DNA of 31,945 bases from Eubacterium sp. UBA3279 (GCA_002361775.1 DETV01000052.1:1-31945), one strand, 5' to 3'; shown: positions 14,898 to 23,845, numbered from the stretch's first letter. A program made the numbers and translations. The notes: generated from the letters alone by a model not told the origin.

Positions 14898-15815
14898 TCA
14901 TTCTGATACAAAATATCGCTCAATTCCATTGGCCATTCCCTGTACCATCAATTCCTGATACTCTTCTGTCTGCATCCGGGTATCTTCTTCCGGATTGGTC
15001 ATATATCCCATCTCCACAATCGTCGCCGGAATGGTACACCAGTTCAGACCACTCATCTCATCTGTCTGATACACTCCCTGATTTCTGGCGCCTGTGGATT
15101 CACAGAATGCTTCAATTATTTCTTTTGAAAGTTTCTGGCACTGTTCCACCAGACTTCCCTCCATATATGGGTTAGCCTGAGAAGGCGCCATAGTCAGCGC
15201 TCCGGATACTGAACTGTTTTCCGAGCCGTTGGCATGGATTCGCAGGAGAATATCGCTGCCGGATTCTGCTGCCATCTGAGCCCTTTCTGCATTGCTGATA
15301 TCTACATCGTGACTCTCCCGAATCATATAGACTTCATACCCTCTCTGTACCAGTTCTTCCTTCAGCTTCAGAGCCACCGTAAGATTCAATTCGTATTCTG
15401 CCACTCCGGTAGTCCTTCCGGATGTTCCCGATGCAACCTTTGCTTTGGTCCGGGAAGCTCCCGGACCGATAGGTTCCTGTTCACTGTCTCCCCTTGCCTG
15501 ATGTCCTGGATCAATGGCGATTTTTTTTCCGATTCCCGGAAGTTCCGGCTCTTGTGGTACAAGTACCGGAAGCACTTCTTCCTCTGCCTGCTGACTGACA
15601 TCTTCCTGGCTGACCGCTTCTTCTGTCTCCGGCTCTGCTGCAGGCTTTGGCGTATCAGAAGGCTCCGGTGTGGTTTCTTCTTTTTCTATTTCTGTATTCT
15701 CCACTGTTCCGGAATTATGGTTTTCTCCCCCACAGCCACAAATCAATATACAACACCATAAAACTGTAAGAAATACAAAGATCAAATGTATATGTGTAAC
15801 TGCTGGTTTTCTCAC
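14898..15815 (-). CDS. N-acetylmuramoyl-L-alanine amidase (Amidase_3), lipoprotein
   Basis: A protein of 305 residues. A hydrophobic signal ends in the lipobox LICGC, so it is lipid-anchored outside the membrane. An acidic, Pro-rich linker (about 30-90) is followed by the Amidase_3 catalytic domain with its zinc ligands: His in IAIDPGHQ, Glu in GVAEYELN and His in LLRIHANG. The catalytic Glu is in IVEMGYMTNPEED. The enzyme cleaves the amide between muramic acid and the peptide stem in peptidoglycan. The GTG start at 15815 has AAGGAGG 7 bases before it. It lies 49 bases downstream of argS and just upstream of the HAD–CPBP gene. Confidence 0.92.
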   Translation of the reverse strand: MRKPAVTHIHLIFVFLTVLWCCILICGCGGENHNSGTVENTEIEKEETTPEPSDTPKPAAEPETEEAVSQEDVSQQAEEEVLPVLVPQEPELPGIGKKIAIDPGHQARGDSEQEPIGPGASRTKAKVASGTSGRTTGVAEYELNLTVALKLKEELVQRGYEVYMIRESHDVDISNAERAQMAAESGSDILLRIHANGSENSSVSGALTMAPSQANPYMEGSLVEQCQKLSKEIIEAFCESTGARNQGVYQTDEMSGLNWCTIPATIVEMGYMTNPEEDTRMQTEEYQELMVQGMANGIERYFVSE

Positions 15816-15864
15816 CTTAATTCCTCCTTACCGGACGTCTGAAAACTTCTCCGGCACATTATTT

Positions 15865-17631
15865 TTACATTCTTTCCGGAGCAGTAAAACCAAGCATATC
15901 AATACATGCTTCCAGAACATCTTTTACCAGTACCAGTAATGCAATAAAGGACTGTTTCTGTTCCTGATCTTCTTCTGAAAGAATTTTTGTTTCATGATAA
16001 AAACGATTAAATGCATTTGCCAGTTCATAAATATAAGAACAAATCTTATGAGGCGCTTTTTCTTCAAATGCATTTACCACCACGCTGTTAAACTTGGCTG
16101 TCTCCAGCATCAAAGTTTTCTGGCTGTCGCTGACAGGCGCTTTCACCACCGTATCGCCCACATTCTTACCTTCTTCTGTATATCTGTTAAGAATCGACTT
16201 GATACGAACTGTAGTATACAGAATATAGGGACCAGTGTTTCCTTCGAAAGAGGTAAATCTTTCAATATCAAAAATATAATCCTTGGATGCCTGATTAGAT
16301 AAATCTCCATACTTAATTGCAGATAATCCTACGATTTTAGCAGTAGCCCGGGCATCTTCTTCTTTGATACTCCGATTATCCACAATCTTTTTGTACATTT
16401 CTTCATTGATTTCCCGAATCAGATTTTCCAGACGCATAACTCCGCCATCTCTTGTCTTAAATGGCTTTCCGTCTTTACCGTTCATAGTTCCAAATCCCAG
16501 GAAGGATAATTTTGTATCATCTTTTACCATACCTGCTTTCCGGGCACAACGGAATACCTGAACAAAATGCATCTCCTGACGTTTATCCACCACATATAAA
16601 ATCTCATCCGGCTGATATTTTTCCATACGTTCCACAATAGTAGCCAAGTCTGTGGTAGTATACAATGCTGCTCCGTCAGACTTAAGGATCATACAAGGAG
16701 GTACTTCTTTTGTATCTGTGTCTTCTTTTACATCTACCACAACTGCACCCTGATCTTCATATGCCAGTCCTCTGTCCTTCAGATCTTTTACCATCGGTGC
16801 AATATAATCCTGCACATCAGATTCTCCATTCCACAGGTCAAAATCCACACTTAAATTAGCGTAATTTCTCTTCAGATCCGTTACAGAAACTTTCAGAATA
16901 TGTCTCCACAATGCGCGATATCCTCTGTTGCCCATCTGAAGCTGATGCGTAGCTTCCAAAGCTTCTGCTTTGTATGCTTCGTCTTCTTTTGATTTTGCAT
17001 TTGCCGCCGGATAAATCTCTTCCAGTTCTCCAATGGTAAATGGCGCTTCCTGAGGATACTCTCCCTGGTAATTCTCATCAAAATATACCAGATCAGGCTG
17101 TCTTTTGTGTAATTCTGTAATAATCAGCCCCATCTGAAGTCCCCAGTCTCCCAGGTGTACATCGCCGATGATCTCATGACCCAGAAATCTACCCATTCTT
17201 TTAATACTCTCTCCAATGATAGCTGATCTGAGATGACCTACATGAAGAGGCTTGGCCACATTCGGTCCGCCATAATCCAGAACCATTTTCTTTGGTTCTT
17301 TTGCTTTTTCCACACCCAGATGATCGGAAAGGCGCATAGCGGTCAGATACTGTGCCACAAAATCTCCAGATACTTTCAGGTTAATAAAACCCGGATTGAC
17401 TGCTTCTGCCTGTTCCAGAGCCTGAGAACCCAAAAGCTGTTCCACCACGTCTTTTGCTATCATAATCGGCGCCTTTTTATATGCTTTCGCTGCTGCCATA
17501 GCGCCATTACACTGATATTCACACAAATCCGGTCTGTTGGAAAGTGTTACTCTTCCATAAGACGAATCATATCCTGCATTCTGAAATGCATTTTTTACTT
17601 CTTCAGTAATTAACTCAATGATTGTATTCAT
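15865..17631 (-). CDS. argS: Arginyl-tRNA synthetase
   Basis: A protein of 588 residues, full length for class I ArgRS. It has an N-terminal Add1-like domain and the HIGH motif as HVGH (130-133, KPLHVGHLRSA). In place of a canonical KMSK it has the usual ArgRS loop GKPFKTRDGG. A C-terminal helical anticodon-binding (DALR) domain includes NAFNRFYH and ends FTAPERM. It attaches arginine to its tRNA in the cytoplasm. It has its own promoter and no T-box leader: only about 40 bases lie between the -10 element and the start. Confidence 0.97.
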   Translation of the reverse strand: MNTIIELITEEVKNAFQNAGYDSSYGRVTLSNRPDLCEYQCNGAMAAAKAYKKAPIMIAKDVVEQLLGSQALEQAEAVNPGFINLKVSGDFVAQYLTAMRLSDHLGVEKAKEPKKMVLDYGGPNVAKPLHVGHLRSAIIGESIKRMGRFLGHEIIGDVHLGDWGLQMGLIITELHKRQPDLVYFDENYQGEYPQEAPFTIGELEEIYPAANAKSKEDEAYKAEALEATHQLQMGNRGYRALWRHILKVSVTDLKRNYANLSVDFDLWNGESDVQDYIAPMVKDLKDRGLAYEDQGAVVVDVKEDTDTKEVPPCMILKSDGAALYTTTDLATIVERMEKYQPDEILYVVDKRQEMHFVQVFRCARKAGMVKDDTKLSFLGFGTMNGKDGKPFKTRDGGVMRLENLIREINEEMYKKIVDNRSIKEEDARATAKIVGLSAIKYGDLSNQASKDYIFDIERFTSFEGNTGPYILYTTVRIKSILNRYTEEGKNVGDTVVKAPVSDSQKTLMLETAKFNSVVVNAFEEKAPHKICSYIYELANAFNRFYHETKILSEEDQEQKQSFIALLVLVKDVLEACIDMLGFTAPERM

Positions 17632-17667
17632 AATATCCTCCAGTTACTTTTCACTTATCATCTTGTT

Positions 17668-17696
17668 ATTATAACATCTTATCTAATGAATGGCAA
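17668..17696 (-). promoter_or_regulatory. Promoter of argS
   Basis: On the minus strand TTGCCA (17691-17696), 17 bases and TATAAT (17668-17673). Confidence 0.75.
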
Positions 17697-17702
17697 TCAA
17701 AA

Positions 17703-17728
17703 ACCCAGCCGAACTGACAGCTGGGTCT
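17703..17728 (-). terminator. Terminator of the CBS-domain gene
   Basis: On the minus strand ACCCAGC, a 12-base loop region and GCTGGGT are followed by TTTTT, directly after the gene's stop codon. Confidence 0.85.
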
Positions 17729-17733
17729 TTGAT

Positions 17734-18165
17734 TTATGAATGAGCCGTAAGGACACGACTCTCTCCTTTACTTTTTGCATAACAATACTTTAAAATATCG
17801 CTTCTTCTTATAATGCCGATAAAATTATCTGCATCATCCACCACCGGAACAAAATTCTGCTTCATGGCAACCTCTACCAGATCTTCCATATCGCAGTCTA
17901 TACTGACCGGCATATACTTCCATCTCAGAGGTACCCGACTGATGGCGCAATCTTCTGCGTTTTTTAAATTCAAAGAATACTTTTCTTTAATAAACCGCAG
18001 TAAATCCCCTTCTGTCACTGTTCCCACATACCGACCATTTTTATTCAGCATGGGGATTGCCGTATACTTGTGATACTCAATCTTCTCCAATACCTGACGA
18101 AGCGTATCATCATTGTATACATGAGCCACTTCACTCTTTGGTGTCAAAAAAAATAATATATTCAT
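17734..18165 (-). CDS. CBS-domain protein (two CBS repeats)
   Basis: A protein of 143 residues consisting almost entirely of two CBS motifs: ATIPML-like KYTAIPMLNKNGRYVGTVTE (first) and NFVPVVDDADNFIGIIRRSD (second), which pair to bind adenine nucleotides. Small stand-alone proteins of this kind act as energy or nucleotide sensors for partner proteins that are not evident here. The start at 18165 is chosen for GGGGG 8 bases upstream over an earlier in-frame ATG in the promoter region. It is a single-gene transcript between the ABC export operon and argS. Confidence 0.88.
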   Translation of the reverse strand: MNILFFLTPKSEVAHVYNDDTLRQVLEKIEYHKYTAIPMLNKNGRYVGTVTEGDLLRFIKEKYSLNLKNAEDCAISRVPLRWKYMPVSIDCDMEDLVEVAMKQNFVPVVDDADNFIGIIRRSDILKYCYAKSKGESRVLTAHS

Positions 18166-18196
18166 TATAAAAACCCCCGTTAAATTCACTGTTGTC

Positions 18197-18202
18197 ATTA
18201 TA
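18197..18202 (-). promoter_or_regulatory. -10 element of the CBS-domain gene
   Basis: A perfect TATAAT lies 31 bases upstream of the start codon. No good -35 hexamer is found at the usual distance, so the promoter is weak or activator-dependent. Confidence 0.45.
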
Positions 18203-18261
18203 TACCATTTTTCTTCTCTTTTGGTGAAATTGTTGTGAAAAAAATATGATTTTTTTCTTAA

Positions 18262-19536
18262 CTATTCGTGGCGAAGAGCATCAATCGGGTTCAGATTTGC
18301 CGCTTTAATGGAGGGCAGCAAACCAAAAATAATTCCTATTGCCATAGAAAATACAACTGCCAGAACGCTTGCAGGAATGCTGATGGAAACCGGTGTCTGC
18401 GACATCCTTGCAATCACCTGCGACAATATGATTCCGGCGATTACCCCCAGAATTCCTCCAATACTGGTTAACACTGCCGCTTCTGTCAAAAACTGCCAGA
18501 GAATTTTTTTCTTCCTTGCTCCGATAGCTTTTTTCAGACCGATTTCATTTGTTCGCTCTGTAACTGACACCAACATAATGTTCATAACACCGATTCCTCC
18601 TACAAGAAGAGAAATGCTGGCGATCCACAGCAACTGTTTATTTGTGTTTTCACTTACTTTTTGAAGATTTTTTACTGTTTTTAACAGGTCTGCCGCCTTA
18701 TAGGAAATACTGTTATCCCCTTCTCCCTCCTGTGTGGCTGTAGAAGACACCACCAGTTCATTCATAATATCTTCCACTTTTTTACCGATACTGCTCATGG
18801 TATCTGTATTTTCTGCCATAACGCTCACATCCACCGGCTCGTCAAAGTTGAAGATGATCGGCCATGCCGTCTGGGGAATCAAAACCATTCCGCTGGAATT
18901 TTGATTATACATATAATAATCTTCCATACTGTTGATCACCGGCTCAAAGGCATCTGACTTACGGATACATCCTATAATAGTAAATGGTTCTCCTCTTACT
19001 TCCATAGTTTTTCCCACTGGATTTTCTCCGGGAAACAGTGTCTGCACCGCCACATCATCCAGAATGGCTACTTTCCGGATCGCTGTGTAATCTTCCTCCA
19101 CAAATCCCCGTCCATTCTGAATCACATAGCCCTTGGTTTTCAGATAATCCTGATCCACCCCGTACATACTTCCCATATCCAGAGAAATATCCTTATAGGT
19201 TATACCGTCTACATAACTTCTTCTGTTATAAAAGGTAGCGCTTTTCACTCCGTCCAGAGTACGGATTTTTTCTTTTTGTTCTTCACCCACTACCATAACA
19301 TTTGCTGGAATTCCCTGATCCATATAATATTCACCTTCTCCCTGAGAAAGTTTTACATCTACATTGTTATTTCCCGCACCGATCAGATTCTGTTTGATCT
19401 GTTCGTTGGTTCCCCGAATGGTTGAAACAATGGAGATAATGGAAGCTATTCCAATGATAATACCTAACATTGTAAGAAAAGATCTCATCTTATGTGACCA
19501 GATTCCTCCAAATGCCAGCCTGATATTTTCAAACAT
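18262..19536 (-). CDS. ABC transporter permease (MacB/FtsX type)
   Basis: A protein of 424 residues with the MacB layout: an N-terminal membrane helix (about 18-38, FLTMLGIIIGIASIISIV), a large extracytoplasmic MacB_PCD domain (about 45-280), and a C-terminal FtsX domain with three helices, the first starting at LLWIASISLLVGGIGVMNIM. The VTERTNEIGLKKAIGARK loop that contacts the ATPase is intact. It pairs with the ATPase at 21639-22310 to drive mechanotransmission-type export of peptides or drugs. It follows adaptor 2 by 11 bases and is the last gene of the operon. Confidence 0.92.
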   Translation of the reverse strand: MFENIRLAFGGIWSHKMRSFLTMLGIIIGIASIISIVSTIRGTNEQIKQNLIGAGNNNVDVKLSQGEGEYYMDQGIPANVMVVGEEQKEKIRTLDGVKSATFYNRRSYVDGITYKDISLDMGSMYGVDQDYLKTKGYVIQNGRGFVEEDYTAIRKVAILDDVAVQTLFPGENPVGKTMEVRGEPFTIIGCIRKSDAFEPVINSMEDYYMYNQNSSGMVLIPQTAWPIIFNFDEPVDVSVMAENTDTMSSIGKKVEDIMNELVVSSTATQEGEGDNSISYKAADLLKTVKNLQKVSENTNKQLLWIASISLLVGGIGVMNIMLVSVTERTNEIGLKKAIGARKKKILWQFLTEAAVLTSIGGILGVIAGIILSQVIARMSQTPVSISIPASVLAVVFSMAIGIIFGLLPSIKAANLNPIDALRHE

Positions 19537-19547
19537 TCTTTCTCCTC

Positions 19548-21635
19548 CTACCTATACAGATCCTGCATTGATCCTTCTTCGGTTTTTGCTCCCTCTTTTA
19601 CGTGTTTTCCGTAAGGGAATGCAATCTTATCATCCATGGAAAGACCTCCTGACAGCTCATAAACAGAACCATACCATACCCGCGCGATCTGCACCGTCTG
19701 TTTTTTCAGCCGGCCTTTTCCATCGTCTTTCATAACGTAATACTGCCCATCCTCAGTCCGGACAAATGCCTTTTCTATAGTCACTCCGCTGCTCATGGAA
19801 ACGTCTCCGCCATCAGCTATGGTCAGCTCCGCATAACTATAGTTTTTCAATCCCTCTGCATTTTGAATGTACGCAGTGAACGGATACATGGAAGCGCTGC
19901 CATTTCCATAATAGTCTCCCTCCATTGGATAAGGAGAAATTTCTTTCACTTCAGCGGTAAAGCTCACGCCTGTCTCATAAGAAAATCCATTCAGCATCTG
20001 ACCCACCTGAAGTTTATCCAACTGCATCTCGCTGATGGTTCCCCGAACATACAATCCTTCGCTGCTGACTACCTGAATCAATGGTTTGCCATCTGTATTT
20101 TCCTTATCCGGATCTCCAACTGTCTTTACCACACCATTTAATGTACTGGTGATCGTCTGATTTTTCAATTCTTTATTGATTTTTTTCAGTTCCAGGTCTG
20201 CTTCTTTTAAATCTAACTGATAACCGCGGATCTCTTTTTCTTTTTCTTTGATCTGTTTCTGAATTTCTTCTTTTGTCATAAATCCATCCCCTACAGATCC
20301 CATTGCATTATCCACAGTATTTTCATTCGCCAGCGGAATAATTTTATGATAGACAGCAGAAGAAGCTGCCATAGGATTGGTTGCCGGCTGTTCCGGGGTT
20401 GTTTCCGGGGGTATTTCTGGAGTTGTTTCTGGAGTTACTGATGGAGTCACCTCCGGGGTTGGTTCTTCCGTTGGATTTGGTGTAACTAACGGCTCCGGAG
20501 TTGGTGTTTCCATTGGTTCCGGCGTCGGTTCTCCTGTCGGTTCTGGCGTCGGTGTAACTTCTTTTACATTAATTCCAACTTCATACACCGTATCATCCTC
20601 AAACTCTCCCAGGTTTTCCGCCTGCTGCTCCCATGCTTTCAGAAGAATTCCGCTGTATACGCCCTCTTCTCTCACCTCAATACGGAAATATCCACCCAGC
20701 TCTTTCATTTTCCTAAAAAAGCTGCCTTTCACCGTTCCATCCTGAGTCACAAGGAACACATAAGGTTTTTCCTTCGTTCCATCTCCTTTGCACCAGTGCT
20801 GATTCTCCACATCCTCAGCGGTCAGTTCTGAAAATGCCTGAGGATATAAAATATTTTCTTCCTCTTCATACTCTCTTAGATTCACCTGATATTTCATCTC
20901 CGGCTCAGCATGAAAATTTTCATCTGTAATCTGCTGCCCCCATATTTTCATCAGAGCGCCGTTACTGATATCTCCTTCTCTCACTTCAATCACAAAGAAA
21001 CATTTTTCCTCTGCCATACGGTTCAGAAAGCTTCCCAGCACCACACCTTTCTGACTGCACAGAAAATGATAAGGATCTTCCTGCGTACCGGAACCCATAT
21101 ATGGCTCAGAATCCTGATTCAATTCTTCCAATGCCGGGGAAGGTTCTACTGTAGGTTCTTCCGGCATCGGTTCTTCTATACCCGGATCTTCAAATCCTGG
21201 ATCTTCAAACCCGGGATCTCCCATTCCGCCCTGATCAGTAGCCGGTTTCGTATTTTTTAACTTTGTTATTTCTCTTTGAGCTTTCTTTATATTCAGCTCA
21301 ATTCCTTCCCGATCCAGCTTTTTCATTTCCAGATCCAGATTTACCAAAGTCATATCATAGGAAATCAGTTTATCTCCTTCTTTGACTGTCTGACCTTCTT
21401 CCACAAATATCTCGTCTACCACCTGACTTGATGACAGATAAATATCCTGTGATACGTCGGAAGTTATATTTCCGGACATACTGGTGTTATCCATTCCACC
21501 GCCAAATCCCATCATTTCCTGAACGGAAACCACAGTTACTTTCTTTTCGTTACTCTTTTTTACGCCGTAAACCGCAGCGCCGGTAAGAAGGATTACCCCG
21601 GCCACAGTTCCGACCACGATTAATTTCTTTTTCAT
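19548..21635 (-). CDS. HlyD/MacA-like adaptor with a large inserted duplicated module
   Basis: A protein of 695 residues, far longer than usual adaptors (about 350-450). A membrane helix (5-25) is followed by half of a lipoyl/barrel region (VVDEIFVEEGQTVKEGD) and the first coiled-coil arm (about 101-128). A 320-residue insertion then begins: acidic GFEDP repeats (about 140-160), two related domains (181-252 and 284-356) and a Pro/Thr-rich linker (359-420). The second coiled-coil arm (about 453-493) and the usual return lipoyl and barrel domains follow. Thus the hairpin tip, where such adaptors usually contact partners, is replaced by a new module. It starts 4 bases after the ATPase stop codon. 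What the module binds is unknown. Confidence 0.85.
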   Translation of the reverse strand: MKKKLIVVGTVAGVILLTGAAVYGVKKSNEKKVTVVSVQEMMGFGGGMDNTSMSGNITSDVSQDIYLSSSQVVDEIFVEEGQTVKEGDKLISYDMTLVNLDLEMKKLDREGIELNIKKAQREITKLKNTKPATDQGGMGDPGFEDPGFEDPGIEEPMPEEPTVEPSPALEELNQDSEPYMGSGTQEDPYHFLCSQKGVVLGSFLNRMAEEKCFFVIEVREGDISNGALMKIWGQQITDENFHAEPEMKYQVNLREYEEEENILYPQAFSELTAEDVENQHWCKGDGTKEKPYVFLVTQDGTVKGSFFRKMKELGGYFRIEVREEGVYSGILLKAWEQQAENLGEFEDDTVYEVGINVKEVTPTPEPTGEPTPEPMETPTPEPLVTPNPTEEPTPEVTPSVTPETTPEIPPETTPEQPATNPMAASSAVYHKIIPLANENTVDNAMGSVGDGFMTKEEIQKQIKEKEKEIRGYQLDLKEADLELKKINKELKNQTITSTLNGVVKTVGDPDKENTDGKPLIQVVSSEGLYVRGTISEMQLDKLQVGQMLNGFSYETGVSFTAEVKEISPYPMEGDYYGNGSASMYPFTAYIQNAEGLKNYSYAELTIADGGDVSMSSGVTIEKAFVRTEDGQYYVMKDDGKGRLKKQTVQIARVWYGSVYELSGGLSMDDKIAFPYGKHVKEGAKTEEGSMQDLYR
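20376..20561 (-). repeat. Pro/Thr/Glu-rich low-complexity linker in adaptor 2
   Basis: Residues 359-420 are built of imperfect TPEP and PTPE units, such as TPTPEPTGEP, PTPEPMETPTPEP and ETTPE. The DNA is correspondingly repetitive (GGTTCCGGCGT-like units on the plus strand). It looks like a cell-wall-spanning spacer and is a likely slippage site. Confidence 0.8.
20568..20786 (-). repeat. Inserted domain copy B in adaptor 2
   Basis: Residues 284-356 begin GDGTKEKPYVFLVTQDGTV and end YEVGINV. They align along their length with copy A: G-GT-E-PY-FL, GSF--, FRIEVRE/FVIEVRE, G-L-K-W-QQ and Y-V-. Confidence 0.8.
20880..21095 (-). repeat. Inserted domain copy A in adaptor 2
   Basis: Residues 181-252 begin GSGTQEDPYHFLCSQKGVV and end KYQVNL. 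This is the first member of a tandem protein duplication; see copy B. Confidence 0.8.
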
Positions 21636-21638
21636 GGG

Positions 21639-22310
21639 TTATCCCTCCTTTTTCAAAATTCCGTCCCGGATAATCACTTTTCTCTGTGCATATCCGGCAA
21701 TTTCACTGTCATGGGTGATCATCAATACGCTTACTCCTTCCTCGTTCAGACTCTGGAATAATTCCATAACCTGTTCTCCGGATGCGCTGTCCAAAGCTCC
21801 TGTAGGTTCGTCTGCCAGAAGTATCTTCGGATTATTTACAATTGCCCTTGCAATAGCCACCCTCTGTTTCTGTCCTCCTGACAACTGATTAGGCTGGAAA
21901 TTTACCCTTTCTTCCAGTCCCACACGGGTTAAAGCTGCCAAAGCTCTCTCTCTTCTCTCTTTTTTCGGCACTCCCGCATAGGTCAGAGGAAGTTCTACAT
22001 TTTCCAGCGCTGTCTGTCTTGGGAGAAGCTGAAAATTCTGAAAGACAAATCCAATTTTTTTCAGCCGCAGATCTGACATTTCATTTTCCGTACACTTACT
22101 GATATCCTGACCGTCCAGAATCAGGTTACCGGAGGTTGCCTGGTCCAGACACCCTACAATATTCATCAGTGTGGTCTTTCCTGAACCGGAGGGTCCCATA
22201 ATCGCCACATATTCTCCTGTTTCCATCTGAAAATCCACGTGCTTCAGAACCGGAATCACCATTTTTCCCTGAATATAATCTTTACAGATATCTTTTAATT
22301 CCAGAATCAC
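21639..22310 (-). CDS. ABC transporter ATP-binding protein (LolD/MacB type)
   Basis: A protein of 223 residues with every ATPase motif: Walker A GPSGSGKT (39-46), a Q-loop (VFQNFQLLP), signature LSGGQKQR, Walker B ILLADEPTGALD and the switch His in MITHDSE. It powers the MacB-type permease at 18262. Its ATG overlaps the last codon of adaptor 1 (ATGA at 22307-22310), and adaptor 2 begins 4 bases after its stop, so the four export genes are tightly coupled. Confidence 0.95.
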   Translation of the reverse strand: MILELKDICKDYIQGKMVIPVLKHVDFQMETGEYVAIMGPSGSGKTTLMNIVGCLDQATSGNLILDGQDISKCTENEMSDLRLKKIGFVFQNFQLLPRQTALENVELPLTYAGVPKKERRERALAALTRVGLEERVNFQPNQLSGGQKQRVAIARAIVNNPKILLADEPTGALDSASGEQVMELFQSLNEEGVSVLMITHDSEIAGYAQRKVIIRDGILKKEG

Positions 22311-23683
22311 TCCGCATCCTCCGTTCCGCCAATTATTTCTTCAGCTCCATCCTGCCCTTCCGGAAGAGGTTCCTCTGACATCATTCCCTCGTCTTCCGTC
22401 AAAACTTCATTTTCCATCATATTTTCTTCTGGTAAAGCTTCTCCTTCCGGCAGCATCTCACCTTCTAAACTTCCATCACTCATCGGTTCCGGATTACTCT
22501 GACCCATCTGACCGTTTTCACCCTTCGCAGTAGTCATGCCTTCTTTCAGTCCTTCTTCCGGATAAGTGATCAAATCCTCTTCTGTCAGACCATCTGCAAT
22601 TTCATACTGAAACATTTCTTCATCATGCTGTCCCAGTGTGACTTTTCTCTGCTCCAGTTTGCCTTTTCCATTATCCACCCACACGTAAGGATCAGAATCC
22701 ACATCACAGATAAAGGATTCATCCAGCCAGATACCTGCTTTCTTTTCTTCCTGTCCATAATCCACTTCAATGTACACATGCTGTCCCAGCATCAGACCTT
22801 CTGAAGAATCCAGATTCACATAAAAAGGATAGGAGTTGGACTGGGTGGTAGCGTCTCCCGACATATAATAGTTGTTACTGTCATTTCCCGGGTTCTGCAT
22901 ATCAATTTCGCCCATAGTTCCCTTCCATGTCACATCTTCATCCACACGGGAGTGTACAAGTACCGGCTGTCCCTGGATCACGGAACCCATATTTTGTTCA
23001 TTGATTTTTCCTTTGATCCGGTAATCTCCCATGGCAATAATCGTCATAAATGCCTGGCTGTCACCCTGGTATTCCATCCCTGAACTGCCGTCATTGATGG
23101 ATTTTACCACTCCGGCCATCTCGCTTTCCACCTGAGCGTTCTCCAGAGTATCCTGTAATTTCTGAATCTCTACCTGTTTACTCTTTTTCTCATACTCGCT
23201 TTGCTTTAATTCCATCTGAGCGCTCTGGATCTGCATGGTATAATCCAGTTTTGATTCCTGATCTGCGCTTTTCTTTTCCTTTTCCAGCGCTGCGATCTCA
23301 TTATATTTATTCCCTATGGTATTACTGATGCGCTCCAGATCTAATTTGGCTTTGCTGAGTTCTTCTTCTGTCTTTTCTGTATCGTACTCAAACAAGGGAG
23401 TGCCCACTTCCACTTCCTGGCCTTCTTCCACAAAAACTTCTTTCACTGTTTTATCCTGACTCACCTGGATATCCAGCTTTTCCTGTGTCTCTACCACACC
23501 GGCAAAACGATTGATTGCTCCATTTCCGCTGCCCGGATTCATGATGCTTTCCACAGAATTTACATAAACCACATTGTCTGAATCGCTGGCTTTATTTCTT
23601 CCCCAGATCGCCCATATGCCGATTCCGATAACAATTGCTCCGGCTACTGCCGAACTACCTATTATTATTGTTTTTTTCTTCAT
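22307..23683 (-). CDS. HlyD/MacA-like adaptor with acidic C-terminal tail
   Basis: A protein of 458 residues. It has a membrane helix (about 5-26), a lipoyl half-motif (VKEVFVEEGQEVEVGTPLFEYD), and a long coiled-coil hairpin (about 105-195) with the return half near MAGVVKSIND. A beta-barrel domain (QGQPVLVHSR…) follows. The last 70 residues form an acidic Met/Glu/Pro tail of near-repeats (EGEMLPEGEALPEE, EEPLPEGQ). Such adaptors bridge a MacB-type ABC exporter to the outside. The start at 23683 has AGGAGG 6 bases upstream; an earlier in-frame ATG lies before that site. It is the first gene of the operon. Confidence 0.9.
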   Translation of the reverse strand: MKKKTIIIGSSAVAGAIVIGIGIWAIWGRNKASDSDNVVYVNSVESIMNPGSGNGAINRFAGVVETQEKLDIQVSQDKTVKEVFVEEGQEVEVGTPLFEYDTEKTEEELSKAKLDLERISNTIGNKYNEIAALEKEKKSADQESKLDYTMQIQSAQMELKQSEYEKKSKQVEIQKLQDTLENAQVESEMAGVVKSINDGSSGMEYQGDSQAFMTIIAMGDYRIKGKINEQNMGSVIQGQPVLVHSRVDEDVTWKGTMGEIDMQNPGNDSNNYYMSGDATTQSNSYPFYVNLDSSEGLMLGQHVYIEVDYGQEEKKAGIWLDESFICDVDSDPYVWVDNGKGKLEQRKVTLGQHDEEMFQYEIADGLTEEDLITYPEEGLKEGMTTAKGENGQMGQSNPEPMSDGSLEGEMLPEGEALPEENMMENEVLTEDEGMMSEEPLPEGQDGAEEIIGGTEDAE

Positions 23684-23757
23684 TATGATCCTCCTGAACA
23701 TATACTTTCACAGGCTGTATTCATAAGGAACCAGCTACTGCGCCGTAATATGTTCTC

Positions 23758-23763
23758 ATTATA
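23758..23763 (-). promoter_or_regulatory. -10 element of the ABC export operon
   Basis: A perfect TATAAT lies 74 bases upstream of adaptor 1. No recognisable -35 box stands at the normal distance; the AGTAAGG direct repeat occupies that region instead. Confidence 0.55.
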
Positions 23764-23783
23764 TCACTCTTCCTCTTCCAATT

Positions 23784-23801
23784 CCTTACTTTTCCCTTAC
23801 T
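23784..23801 (-). promoter_or_regulatory. Direct repeat, possible response-regulator site
   Basis: AGTAAGG occurs twice on the minus strand (at 23795-23801 and 23784-23790), exactly 11 bases apart, overlapping the expected -35 region. Direct repeats of one helical turn are typical for OmpR/PhoB-type response regulators, which often control such exporters. No regulator gene is in this window. Confidence 0.45.
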
Positions 23802-23845
23802 CTTTATATAACAATTTTTTTTGGCATCTGAACTGTTGATGTCAG

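Noticed and set aside
17632..17702. T-box riboswitch upstream of argS
   Set aside because: The promoter is only about 40 bases from the start codon, leaving no room for a T-box. aspS and hisS likewise lie inside a transcript with no leader.
20376..20561. CRISPR-like repeats on the plus strand of the Pro/Thr linker
   Set aside because: The repeats are in-frame codons for TPEP units of uneven spacing and lie inside a clear coding gene.
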